From contig CM041465.1 in NCBI GenBank assembly GCA_023213395.1, positions 136,655,741-136,719,740 on the forward strand: a DNA stretch of 64,000 nucleotides, in the 5' to 3' direction. The stretch is from Cycas panzhihuaensis (lineage: Eukaryota; Cycadophyta). The position numbers and the translations under genes were made by a program. Numbering within the stretch: the first letter of the stretch is position 1; each line of letters starts with the position of its first letter. Shown here piece by piece: positions 21,270-32,740 of the stretch. The notes below the pieces were generated by a model that was not told the origin of the DNA, ran no database searches, and was given only the letters and a program-made list of their open reading frames with translations.

Positions 21270-23490
21270 TAATAGAGATCCCTTCTCACCATGCTTACTT
21301 AAGGAGATCAAGGAGGCAATAAAGCATCGTTCCTCAAGACTCTAAGCATGACTATCATGAAGATTATGAGGCCTAAGAGGGTTGTGTGCATCATGAAGGC
21401 TACCTTAATCAAGAGGGCTATGAGATACACATATACCTTCCAAAGGGCTTTACTAACTTGAATGAAGTCCTTATAGATTAAGGATATTCTAAATACCCCA
21501 AACCATATTTGGGGGATTCATCTTTAGTAGCCTCCACTTCTGTTTAGGAAGAGGATCAAGTTGATCACATTTTTCATCCTATTTCAGAACCTTGCTCACT
21601 ATGGTTTATTCTCCTATCCCATCCCGTGGTACTAAGATCATTTTTATCAAGACACTAGCATCATGATGTTCCTTACTTATCCACTCCTTGACTAGCATTA
21701 GGAGTAATGTGATCCTCCTCCTTAGGAGCATCTACCCCCTCATGTCAATCATCCTCATACATCTAATGTTCCACCTTCCCCTTGTCCTCATCCTCCTACC
21801 CTGAAGACACCTCTCGTTCCACCTAATAAAATGGGAGATACTAGGTTGGTCCACTCTCAACTGTAAATACTAGTTAACACCATGCAAGGAGGAGCCTAGG
21901 CTTCTCCTATACCCTTTATTTCATATGATATCTCACTAGAGAGTACTAATTAGGAGAAATATTTTTCCTTAGGATATGCATAGTAAGCATGCATATCCTA
22001 CCAAATCCCTCACACGGGAACTAGCAAAGGGCCATTTCTTATGCATAGGTATAGGTTTTCTTATACCGCTTCATAGGATATACCTACTGGTGGATCCATC
22101 CCTTCTCATGGCATCTCTCATACTAGTCAAGGGAATCCTTGCTTCCTTCCTCATTAAATCATAAGGTATAGTGACAGATCACCTCATTTCTAGTCCTATA
22201 AAGGGCCTACCACATCTACTCCTTCATACCCTATGTATAATACTTATGCTAGAGAACAAGGCCCATTAGGAGGTTCTCACACTCATGTTCCTCTTGGCCA
22301 ATACACATACCAACGACACATTCTAAGACCTGTTAGAGGGCCCACACCATCCTATGGTCGTAAATCTATGTACCCATAATAATCCTATATATGACACATA
22401 ATTTCCCTCTCCAATAAGTATTTACATATAAAGAACATCCTATTCCTTAGACATGATTGCATCTTAATCTTGTTGCATGGTTCACCCCTTTGCATTCTCC
22501 ACCTTCTCATCCACCATACTACAACCAACCCCCATATGGAACTTCCACTCATTACCAATATTCTCCTCCTCAAACCTCTTCCATGTTAAGGTCTAAGAGG
22601 CCATTTATCAACTACATAAGGTCCCCCTTTCCACAAGAGCTCCTCCTTTCATCCATGCCTCTATTTCTTCTTGAATTACTTGTGTTCTTTAGGAAACACT
22701 TACATGATCCCACTAGGCATGTGTAAGCTTTTTCACTTGTATGTACTACCTTCCTCCCTTATGACTACATCATGATGAGATTATTTCCTAAATCACTTTA
22801 AGGCAATACCTTGAAGTGGTTCTATCATCTCCCATTTACTTCCACTTTCACCTTCCAACAACTAGTTGGTGCTTTTATCAACTACTTTGATGTTCTCAGG
22901 TCATTCAAAATTAGCATGAAGTCCATCCTATCTATAAAGCAAAATAATGATGAAACATATCATGATTTAATGAGGTGATTCCAAGATTTAATTCATGCTT
23001 GTTACTCTTAGCTTGATTTAAGACTCTTATTTGACATTTTTACCAATGCTTTAAGACATTGTATACACTTAAAGGTCCTCAAACTTGGTCCATAAACCTA
23101 CGAAGAAGCTATTGATAAATGCTTAGCTCTTGAAGCTTTCAAGATTTAAGGAGGAATCAAGAAGATAGGCAAGCTTTCTCCAGTGAAAGACTCAACTCAA
23201 GGGCCTAAACCTAGTCAAGGTGATCATACTTATGACCATCTTACATCTTCTATTAGATCCCTTAAGCATACTATCAACACCAAGTTACGTGTTAAAAATT
23301 CTCCTTCTTCTGAGTAGAAGCAAGAAACTAAAGTTATTCATTATACTGAAGGAAACAAATGTCAAGATCCTCTAACTCCTCTAGTAAAGAAATCTCCTTG
23401 GTGTTATTATCACCAAACTAATACTTATGATCGAGATGAGTGTCACATAGTTCAGGCCATGGGTTGTAAAATCTAAACTCCTAATAATCA
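21270..23490 (+). pseudogene. Tat gag
   Basis: The start is unclear; a MEIPS-like reading frame cannot be fixed. P/S-rich N-terminal part (21500-22720) with many stops. The capsid-like core reads TLKWFYHLPFTSTFTFQQL, LVGAFINYFDVLRS and NDETYHDLM..FQDLIHACYS (about 22810-23010), then LDLRLLFDIFTNALR (about 23020-23060). A knuckle of the C-x-x-H type follows, KSPWCYYHQTNTYDRDECH (about 23392-23448), matching TPWCYYHQTNTHNHEEY in the second Tat copy (58705-58760). The C-x-x-H...H...C pattern is typical of Athila/Tat Gag rather than the ordinary CCHC. Gag would form the particle. Confidence 0.7.
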
Positions 23491-23699
23491 TACATCTAAG
23501 ACAAACCAAGACCAATTAATTTACAAAGACCCTTTACCTAATCATGGGATAAAGAATATTAAGGATAAGACTAAAGGAAAGACCAAACAAGATGATATAA
23601 GTGTAAGAAGAGCATAAGGTCTAAACCAGGCAAAAAATATATCACCTCACCTAAGGGAGGTGGCAAATGGGCTAACAATCAACATTGGCCACCTCCCAA

Positions 23700-24360
23700 A
23701 GATGGTGACACTAAGAGAACAACTAATATGGTTGGGATAACAAGGAACCTAGGTACGTCTAAATCCTCTAAAGATATATCGACCAAAAACTCTAACTCCT
23801 TGCCTCTCATTCCACTTAGACCTATTCATTTTAGGTCCATTCCTTCTACTACAAAGGATGCATTTTTCTCTTTAGTCAATGAGTTAAAGTCTATTCGTAC
23901 TAAGATTTTAGTTATGAACTTGTTAAGGAGATACCAAGAGCAATGTCAACTCTTTCTTGACACCCTAAGGGTCCCTTTCCCCATCTCCCTAACAAGTCGT
24001 ACTCTCTCTTTTAATCCCTTCATCTTACATAGTGAATAAAAAAGAAACCCTAATTATATCACTCTATTCTACATTAAGATATGTAAGGAGGACATCAATA
24101 TTTGATGTGTCATTAGTGATGAAGGTGCATCGATAAATGCAATCCTTCTTTATCTAGTTGAAGATCTAGAGATTATCGCCTATGAACCTTACAAGTAAAT
24201 ATATCAAGGGTATGATAAGAACCAAAAGGTAACATTGGGATAAGTCATCGTCCCTCTCACCTTAGAAGGGAAAATAGTTATGGCCAATCTCACCATCATA
24301 AACCTAAATACCTTAGATCAATCAAATGTCCATTGTTTATTCCCCACTTTTTGGTGAGCT
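23700..24360 (+). pseudogene. Tat Gag-Pol linker and aspartic protease
   Basis: An open stretch (23728-24039) reads IPLRPIHFRSIPSTTKDAFF, then VNELKSIRTKILVMNLLRRY; the second Tat copy has the same block (59145-59280, RFVHFRSISKLIKEGSFSL). After it comes the protease-like motif CVISDEGASINAILLYLVED (about 24101-24162), where DEGAS replaces the usual D-S/T/G-G triad. Stops and shifts lie between pieces. Confidence 0.65.
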
Positions 24361-25372
24361 TATATTCATTTATGAGGGAGAATTGAAGGTTGTCAAGTAA
24401 AAAAATAAACATGTTAAGTAATCTATTCTATTTGTGGAAACCATCTTGGAAATAGGGAAGCCTTCCAACTCCTCTAAATACTTCTTTTAATCTTTGGGCC
24501 TTGGCCAATAATTTGGCACTAAGTCTCTTTCAACGTTCGAATAAGAGGTTAAGGGTGTTAACATGATTGATATTGTTCCCTTAGGAGAAATATCTTCATC
24601 ACATCAATCATGCATGGAAACATTTCAAACCACTTTTAAACCTTTCCAAATTCCTACTTGTGTAGAAGAGACTTTGCCCCTCTACTTTATAAGTTATATA
24701 TCCAATCCTACTCAAATAGAATAAGACCTAATTCATCATACTCCTTGGTCATCATATTAATCCAATGATGATAATGGCATGTTTCAAGATTGTCCCCTTT
24801 CATCTCAAGAAATAACTTTGTTAAGCTCATCCTTCAACACGCTAGATTTTACGCATCTCCTTTGCTTAAATCATGTGAAAGATGTGTTGAACACTATTAC
24901 ACATGTTTTTGGCTCTTATCAATAGGCATGCTTACCTTAGACTACTTCTTCCTCATCCAATGAGGTAACTTATTATGAGTCTTCTTTTCAAACTACTTGG
25001 TTTAATTGACATGGTAAGAAACTTCTCATATACAAGCATCTTGACCACTTACCTCTAGAAGGTAAGACATCCCTTTTACATGCCTCACCCAGAGTGAATC
25101 AAACATATAGGAGAGAAATTAAAAAGATTAACATGATTACTATAACCTCACTCCTAACTAAGGTGACTATTTAGGAGGATACTATATCATTACTCATTTA
25201 TATGTCCCCTCCTATAAACCTTCCCCCAACTGATGAGTCTAGATTTCATTAGATTATACAATCGAATTGAGAATTCCCCAGTCAACTTGGTCCATCCTCT
25301 CAAATTCCTATGATTATAGGTATCTTTCCAAATTAAGAACATGTCCTTTATGTAAGGATAACTTCCCAACAT
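24361..25372 (+). pseudogene. Tat protease to RT linker, heavily decayed
   Basis: Fragments such as NMIDIVPLGEISSSH (about 24562-24610) and SCMETFQTTFKPFQIPTC (about 24607-24660) lie in the expected order before the RT N-terminus. Low coding quality; listed so the gap is not read as empty. Confidence 0.4.
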
Positions 25373-25773
25373 TTGCCTCATCATTCTCAGCCTAAAGGCT
25401 CTATCTTTAGAGATCTCCTTCATCTTGATCATTTCAATAATGATAAAGTAATTCTAGAGCATTTAACTGGAACCTCACCTAATCTCCCCCCTAATCATTG
25501 CAAGCTTGATTTTAATAAATGCTTGCACCTTGACCCACATTTGGCTAGTTTAGACCAACCTTCACAAGATCCTCTATATTTTACAAAGCTTGACCCTCCT
25601 TACTTTGAGGAAGGGAGTGCTATGCTTGTAGGTGAAATAATAGACATTGATTTAGAGATCAATGACACACCGAGAATTATCAAAGTGGGAGAAGATTTCT
25701 CCCCAAAAGAAGTAAACCAACTTAAGGAGCTCTTCTAAGAGTTCACATTAGTCTTTTCCTAAGATTACTATGA
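25373..25773 (+). pseudogene. Tat RT N-terminal part, cut by chromovirus
   Basis: A 121-codon open piece ends with IIKVGEDFSPKEVNQLKELF, then a TAA at the place of a Q or K codon, then EFTLVFSQDYYDM with one more stop. In related elements YYDM is followed by PGLDP. Here the chromovirus enters directly after the codon for M, and the Tat frame resumes at about 38740 with GPSP and then HHYNPRSQAQKAKAKTPS. Confidence 0.75.
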
Positions 25774-25778
25774 CATGT
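25774..25778. repeat. Chromovirus target duplication CATGT (left)
   Basis: Pairs with CATAT at 38735-38739, one transition apart. Confidence 0.7.
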
Positions 25779-26121
25779 TATAACATAACCCCTTCCTTAG
25801 CACTAGTAAGCAGGAGCCACCAACAGATTAAGGATTAATGTAGTTATTAAGATTTATTCATGGACTGCTAAGTCATCCAATAAGATGTAAGGCCGTTAGG
25901 GCCACCAATAGAATCATAAGGAAGAAGACCCTTACATATGTATTTAAAGGATCGAATATCACTTCTAATGGTTATTAAGTATTGTTATCATGAATAGAAA
26001 GTACTTCATACTCCCTTTGGTGATTTATTTATTTGTGATCTATTTACAAACTTGTGTTATTTTGATTTAACTTCTATTGGTCAATATCTACAAGGTTGAA
26101 TTTTTTAGAGGAAACACTCCA
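25779..26121 (+). repeat. Chromovirus 5' LTR, 343 bp
   Basis: Starts TATAACATAACCCC and ends GAAACACTCCA; ends set by the target duplication and the PBS two bases downstream. The leading TG is absent, replaced or lost in both copies. Confidence 0.7.
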
Positions 26122-26123
26122 AG

Positions 26124-26134
26124 TGGTATCAGAG
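26124..26134 (+). other. Chromovirus primer binding site
   Basis: TGGTATCAGAG, initiator tRNA-Met type. Confidence 0.8.
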
Positions 26135-26906
26135 TCGCATTTGCGATGGTGGGAAGCTGCCCAAAAAATTAAAAGAAAAAATAAATTATTGTCAAATCCA
26201 GCACTTTCTCTACCTAGGTAGAGATCAAGGAAAGACCTTCATTTAGTACTCTCTCTAAGAAGATTGAGGAACGATACCAGGACAGCCTAGGAGTCATGAG
26301 GGAAGGGAAATTTCTTCCCCTAGGTAACATTAGTAATTTATTTTTCTACTTTTCATCTAGTTTTTAGTTTCATTTCTTTATTTTAATTTCTACATTGAGT
26401 TGTATTCCAAGGGTAGATAACACCGCTAGGTGGCTACCCTTTCTCCCTCCCACCTATCTTTCCCACGTAGATAACACCATTGGTCAGCTACCCAAGTAGT
26501 TAGGTAGAGACCATGTACTAGGAGTCTTTAAATATCATAGGAATCTATCATTCTAACTAAGTGTATCATGGATTTTTTGCCCCTTACATAAAGGATAGAG
26601 ATAACACTCCTAAACCAAGACCTAGACAGAACCTGGCTATGGAAGTGTATTGACACATACCTTTGAGTATATAAGAGGACCCCTTTAGGATCCCAAACCC
26701 TCCCTAGCATAAGTAAACTATTGGCCATTGAAGTCTTGTAGTGGGATTAGTGCCACGAAGCTACATGCCCTATACTTCTATATCAAAAGTTTATTGGTAG
26801 GCCTATAAGACTAAGTATACCTTGTCTAGTAATTAGTAGGATACCTTTGATCATTTCTACCATGCTTCACTCACTCCATTTCCTAATTAAGATCATAAGC
26901 CACCGC

Positions 26907-26963
<57 letters not shown>

Positions 26964-27482
26964 AATTTCTACTTACTACCTTCAAAACCTGTGAGAGCAG
27001 TCAAAACTCTCAAAAAGAAAAAGAAAAGAAAGAAGCAAAAGAAACATTAAAAAAAAAAAACTCCACTTAATCACTCTTCACGATGCAAATTCATAGCTAA
27101 AAATTACCCTTACAACTTATATGCCTTAATTTGATGAGTACATTATATTAGTCATTTTACACTAGGTTAGTTTGTGCAAGTAATTTTTACACTTTTTGGT
27201 ACCTGGGTCAATGATGGGCCCTGCCACTTCAAACTCACCTTAAATTTTATGTACCCCATTTGGACAAGCTTTTTGTACTCTTTTTTAATGGGCTAAATAT
27301 CTTGTTTATGTAATTTTTTGGGTCAATAGGCTATAGACACTCCACATCCCCCTATTTTTCCCTTCTCTCCCTTGTAACAACTCCCTTATTCTTATATCCT
27401 ATTCTTTCTTAATCTGTCCCACTTCATCTATTTCCTTTCTTTTTGCTTATTCCCGCTTCTTTAATCCCCTTCTATAACTCTA
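26135..27482 (+). other. Chromovirus leader with (AG)n microsatellite
   Basis: Non-coding leader. It includes two similar passages of the type GTAGATAACACCRYTRGGT (26411-26435 and 26466-26486). A microsatellite of (AT)5 followed by (AG)22 spans 26907-26960, and an A run sits at 27050-27060. Confidence 0.6.
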
Positions 27483-28680
27483 ATGGTAGAAACTTAAGGA
27501 GAAAAATTTTCTAATTTAACCAATGACTTATCTAACTTCAAACTTGAGATCAACAATAGACTTGATGGCATACCTACCAAATTTGATCTTGATGGCACTA
27601 AACAAGAGATTCTCACTCAACTCCAATAGTTGTTGCTAACTCAACCCCAAAGCATAAGAACTTCTAATATGACAGGCAACCAGCCTCTCCCTTTTCAAGG
27701 AAGTAATGCACCTATAAGAGGCTCTCTACCAAGGTAGCCATTTTTTCACCATAAAATCAACATTCCTACCTTCGATCTGGATATGAATAGAGTGTGTACT
27801 CAAAGTTGGATTAACAAGTTAGAATCCTACTTCACACTCTACTTAATATCAGAGGAGGACCAACTCTTATATACCTCCATCCACTTAGATGGACGAGTCT
27901 CCCATTGGTTTAACTAGTAGAAGCAAGAATATCTCTCTCACCTAACATAGTCCCACTTCACCAGTTGTTTCTTTAAACAATACGAGGATATATAAAGTCA
28001 ATCTTTCTTCACATAACTTACTCAACTTAAACAAACTATAATAGTAGAGGCTTATATTGATAAATTTCAAGCTTTATATAATTACGTACCACAAAGCCAA
28101 AACTTGGACAAACAAAAAGTGATTGATATTTATGTAATGGGACTCCAAGATTGTATTTAAATGAGATTAAAGACAATGGAAATCTACTCTCTTAAGGAAG
28201 CATTCAAGTGGTCTTGCATAGTAGAGGCTGAGTTTGTAGCAAAGACACCCACAGCTACTCATCAGGATAACCCTTTCTTCTCACACACTCAATAGTCAGA
28301 CTTCCAGCAATCGTGGCCCTGATTTGATGATACCACCTATTCTCAAGCTAACTTCATACGTCCTCAATGACAACAGGATGATTCTACCTACCCATTTATT
28401 GATTAGTAGAATGATAACTCATCCACCAAAAGAGTCTAAATTTCCCAAGCTAAAGCACAATGTTAACTAGAGGGCGGCCTCTATATGCAGTATGTAGAAA
28501 AGTAGATTTCTAGGCATGGTTATTTCTGTAAGGTGCAACTCATGGTTTTTTCCATTGACCCATCCATATCCCCTGATAAATCCTTTGACTCTAACTCTAA
28601 ACATGAAATTGATGATAAAACCCATGATGACCCTACCCTAGACCCCTACCCTAAAGTATCCCTATCTATCATCACCACCT
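27483..28680 (+). pseudogene. Chromovirus gag
   Basis: Start chosen at the ATG before VET and EKFSNLTNDLSNFKLEINN. Retrotransposon Gag core: FFHHKINIPTFDLDMNRV, WINKLESYFTLYLISEEDQL, SIHLDGRVSHWFN (27745-27920). Then FKQYEDI (about 27970), QTIIVEAYIDKFQALYNYVP (28030-28090) and VIDIYVMGLQD (about 28120). The knuckle region reads GLYMQYVEK..SRHGYFCKVQLMV (28470-28545). The family knuckle is C-x2-C-x-E-K-x3-H-x-C; here the first two Cys are lost. About a dozen stops, most of them TAG. Confidence 0.8.
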
Positions 28681-29080
28681 CCTCTTATCTCAAACCCTTA
28701 TGACTTAAAGGTATTTTTCGCAAGACTCCAATATCTATCTTGATTAATGGTGGTGTGTCACTCAACTTCCTTGATATCTCTATAGCCAGATAGCTTAACC
28801 CATATATCATACCAAAAATTGGCTTCATTTGTTCTCTACCAGGGTACCATAAGCTCTACTGTATAAGTGTTATTAAAAACCTCCAAGTCCAAATTGGTTC
28901 CTACCTTTTGGTGTTAGATTTCTATGCCTTATCAATAGGAGGATCTAATGTTATCCTAGGGATTCAATGGTTGTAAACCTTAGGAACTTATAGCACAAAT
29001 AACTCACTTACTAACTCATTCATTGCTTTCAAAGATAAAAATAAGTTGAAATCACAAAACTTATAGAATGTAGTCCTCTC
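28681..29080 (+). pseudogene. Chromovirus protease
   Basis: PISILINGGVSLNFLDISIA (28726-28787) corresponds to the catalytic D-G/S-G strand; the D is N here, so it would be inactive. The closing piece VLDFYALSIGGSNVILGIQW (28912-28972) is the standard end of the gypsy protease domain. Confidence 0.75.
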
Positions 29081-30145
29081 CTAACCAAGTGGTCTCTCTC
29101 AGACACATGAAATGCCATTTTCAATCTCACCTATGATATATAGTCTGCCTCAATAATATTCAAATTGAACCACAAATTCATCCATACATCTAAGATATTA
29201 TTACCTAATATGAATAAGTATTTGCTCCTTTACTAGCCATTACATCTCTCGATCGTAGCTTTTATGATATAATTGACCCTATCAGCCTCAGACCCTACCA
29301 TAACTTATACTTTCAAAAGAATGAAATTAAAAACTCATGACTGAGCTCTTTGACATGGATATGATCTAACCAAGTAAAAGCCCTTACCCCAATTGTCTTA
29401 TTTAGGAAGAAAGATGGTTCCTTCCACCTCTGTGTTGATTATAGGGAACTAAATAAGATTATCATTAAAAATAAGTTTTCCACCCCTCGCATAGATAACA
29501 TGCTAGATGAAATCCATGGCACAACTATTTTTTCTAAGTTACTACCAAATCCCAATTACCCCACAAGATTGCCATAAGATGGCATTTCAAACATATCATG
29601 GGCATTTTGAGTTTCATGCAATACCCTTCAACCTTTGTAATACCCCAATAACTTTTCAAGCTCTCATAAATAAAATTTTTAGCCCCTATCTCTAAAAGTT
29701 TGTCATAGTTTTCTTTGATGATATTCTTATTTATAGTGCTTGCCTAGACCACCACATCCAATACTTAGAAATTGTTTGTCAAATATTACAAAACCACCAA
29801 CTCTATACAAAATTATCTATTTGCAAATTTGGGTATTCAAAACTCAAATACTTTGGGCGTATCATATCATTAAAAGGGGTATGCGTAGACCCTGATAAAA
29901 TGTTTGTCATCACGACTTGGACAACACCCACCACACTTACCCAACTACGTATATTCCTTGGGCTCACAAGATTCTATCAACGTTCTATGCATAACTATGC
30001 TGCCCTTACTACCCCCTTAACTAACCTCCTTCATGAAGAGGCTTTCCAATGGTCTCTAAAAGTTGACACTACCTTTTCCCACCTCAAAGTCATAATACCC
30101 TCCACCCCAATTTTCATCACTCTCTATTTTAACCAGCCCTTCTAA
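29081..30145 (+). pseudogene. Chromovirus reverse transcriptase
   Basis: RT with the substrate-loop order kept: VDYRELNKI-like strand near 29430-29455, LSYYQIPITPQDCHKMAFQT (about 29530-29590), FEFHAIPFNLCNTPITFQAL (29607-29665), catalytic strand KFVIVFFDDILIYS (29698-29739, both Asp kept), then LYTKLSICKFGYSKLKYFGR (about 29803-29860) and TLTQLRIFLGLTRFYQRSMH (29933-29992). Two open pieces of 62 and 81 codons survive. It copies the element RNA to DNA in the particle. Confidence 0.85.
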
Positions 30146-30600
30146 CTTGAATGTGATGCCTTAGGTTTTGGCTTAAGTGCAATCTTGATGCAAGACTCTC
30201 ATCCCATTGCATTTGAAAGCTAGAAATTAAAAGATCATAAGCTTTATCTCTCTACATATAAGAAAGAGATAAAAGTTATTGATAAATGGCAGCAATACCT
30301 CTTAGGATCTAAATTCACTCTTCTTATGAATCATTATAGCCTCCATAATCTATTAGATTAGCCAGTCTTGTCCAAAGAACAAGCTAAGTGGGTTCATCAT
30401 CTATAATTCTTTGACTTCACAATATTATATAAAAAGAGCAAAGACAATATAGTTGTAGATGCCCTTTCACATCTCCACCCTAATGGCAATGCTCTTAACC
30501 TAAGTATCCATGCCATAACAATCCCCGACCCCTTTGGCTTGATGAATTATGGGTTGAAAATTAGGCCCAACCTAACTACCCTAACTGGAGTAAAAACGTT
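30146..30600 (+). pseudogene. Chromovirus RNase H
   Basis: LECDALGFGLSAILMQ (30148-30195, catalytic D kept), HPIAFES..LKDHKLYLSTYKKE, then WQQYLLGSKFTLLMNHYSL (about 30288-30340) and ILYKKSKDNIVVDALSHL (about 30423-30476). Directly continuous with RT. Confidence 0.8.
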
Positions 30601-31690
30601 TTCACCCACAAAGGTTGATCAACCTTTAATAATCATCTCCTCTATCACAATCACATCTTTGTCCACTTATCCTCCTCATTCATGCCTAAAATCCTAACAA
30701 AATAGCACTCTTCTCCCCTTGGTGGCCACACAGGCTTTGATAAGACTTATCAATGAATTTGTATAGATTTCTTTTAGCCCCATATGAAGTCTATTATATT
30801 CACCTTCGTATTATAATGTGACACATGTCAACAAAATAAATTCAAGACCAAACCTCTTCCTAGACTTCTCCAACCACTAAACATTCCACAAGGTAAGTTG
30901 TAAGATATTACCATGAACTTCATTATAGGCTTACCTCCATTCATTGGGTTTGACTCCATTTGGGTAATCATTGACCAATTAACTAAGTACTCACATTATC
31001 TCCCTATTTACATCTCATATACATCCTTTTATCTTACCAAACTATATGTTTAATCCATATTTTGCCTCCATGATCTCCCTTCATCCGTTGTTTATGACCA
31101 AGACCCCAAGTTTACTAGCTCCTTTTGCCAAAAACTCTTTAAGGCTGTTGGAACCTCATTTAACATGATCTCTACCTACCACCCACAAATAGATGGCCAA
31201 TTTTAGGTCATAAATACAACCCTAGAAACTTATCTACATTGCTTCACTTCATAGCACCAAGCTAAGTGGACCTCCTAGCTTGCCTTAGCAGAGTACTAGT
31301 ACAACTCCTCTCACCATACTGCCAATGGTATGTCCTCCTTTTTGGCCCTCTATGGTTACCACCTCCCTTCTCACCATACCTTAGCCACAAAGTTTCGAAT
31401 AGCTTCTATATAATAAAAGCCTTAAGAGATAGACTAAATCTTGCATACCCTTCGATAGAATCTAGTTGTTGATCGAAATCAAATGAAGCAACTTGTCGAT
31501 TGTCATCAATCTAATTGATCCTTTGATATTGGAAATCTAGTATTCCTTTACCTCCAACCTTATAATCAATATCCTCTTAAGTTACATCAAGGGCACAAAC
31601 TATTTCGTCATTACTATGGCCCTTATAAAATCCTCCACAAAATTGGTGATGTTGCCTATGCCCTTGAACTCCCCCCCCAAACACTAATAT
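30601..31690 (+). pseudogene. Chromovirus integrase
   Basis: Zinc-binding part with HSSPLGGHTGFDKTY (30710-30755) and CDTCQQNKF (about 30820-30845). Core with MNFIIGLPPFIGFDSIWVII (30913-30972), DQDPKFTSSFCQKLFK (31098-31145), YHPQIDGQF (about 31178-31205). The catalytic E after DGQ-x is replaced by a TAG stop. The C-terminal module YGPYKILHKIGDVAYALELP (31614-31673) is the GPF/Y-like module of gypsy integrases. Confidence 0.8.
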
Positions 31691-31960
31691 CCATAATGTT
31701 TTCCATGTGTCTTACCTAAAAAAGTACCTTAGAGCTAAAGTTACACCCCACCCCACCTTATCCATCCTCTCTGAGGAGTAAACTCTTATAATCCCCCCTG
31801 ATAAAATCCTTGTCAGTCACTAACACTGCCTCTAAAATCGTACTATTTTTTAACACTTAGTACAGTAGGTCAATTATGATGCAGATGAAGCCACTTGGGA
31901 ATTCGATGACTTTATCCAATAATATTCTCATCTCCAACACTACAAGGACTCAACGCCTTA
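31691..31960 (+). pseudogene. Chromodomain remnant of the chromovirus integrase
   Basis: After VSYLKKY-like linker sequence (about 31708-31730) the frame gives PDKILVSH, NRTIF and VNYDADEATWEFDDFIQ (31798-31920). The strand Q/E-W-x-N/G-x-x-x-x-E-A-T-W-E is the core of chromodomains that steer such elements to heterochromatin. Four stops within it. Confidence 0.65.
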
Positions 31961-31970
31961 AAGGGGGGGA
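31961..31970 (+). other. Chromovirus polypurine tract
   Basis: AAGGGGGGGA just before the 3' LTR. Confidence 0.75.
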
Positions 31971-32168
31971 CCTATAACATAACCCAACATTTTCTTAGCA
32001 CTAGTAAGTGGAAGCCACCAATAGGTTAAAGATTAATATAGTTATTAAGATTTGTGCATGGACCACTAAGTCGTCCAATAAGATGCAAGGGTGCTAGGGC
32101 CACGAATAGAATCACAAGGAAGAAGACCCTTGTATGTGTATTTAAAGGTTCAAATATCACTTGTAATG

Positions 32169-32180
32169 GTCATTGAGTAT
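32169..32180. repeat. LINE target duplication, left
   Basis: GTCATTGAGTAT, repeated at 38583-38594 right after the A tail. L1-type elements normally leave 7-20 base duplications. Confidence 0.65.
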
Positions 32181-32740
32181 CAATTATTGGTGAATAAAGA
32201 AAAAGTCCTTCTTTAGAGAGTGAACGGCGAGCAGCGTAGGCGAACGGCGAACAGCGAACCCTAAACGAAATTGCAGGAGGCGTCGAACAGATTGGCCCTG
32301 GCGGCTAAGGCTTTCCGCAGAGGGATACACAGACGGGGGGGGGCTCCCCCCAGAAACGAATGGGTATGGCAGGCGTCCAAGGCTTGTTTGGGCGACAGAC
32401 GGGAAGCCGAGGAGGCTAGAGAAACCCTGATCCACTCCGTGGAGAGCTGAGGCGTGCAGGGGTAGCCTGGGCAGTTCTATCAAGGGAGGAAAGAGGCGTT
32501 TTTGGTAGAAATCGAGGAAGGACGGGGTTATGCCAGAGAGAGATTCAAAAGGGTAAGGAGCAAAGCAGTTTCAAACCGTTGTCCCAGGAAGGAGCTAGTC
32601 TGAGAGGGAAGGCCAGCGCCTTATTTAGGCCCTATTTTGCACAGCAAGGGCTTCTGACAGTGAGAGGCTGAACCTGAGGAAGGAGGCAAGTTCACTCCTT
32701 GTTCTGTCTATGTAGTGTTATTTTTTCTTAATTTAACATA

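Noticed and set aside
26907-26960. AT/AG run considered as a regulatory GAGA-type element
   Set aside because: A plain microsatellite in a decayed leader; no supporting context.
32184-32483. Minus-strand 99-codon frame at the LINE 5' end
   Set aside because: Covers the LINE 5' UTR and its GC-rich short repeats; no domain, and crosses the insertion border.
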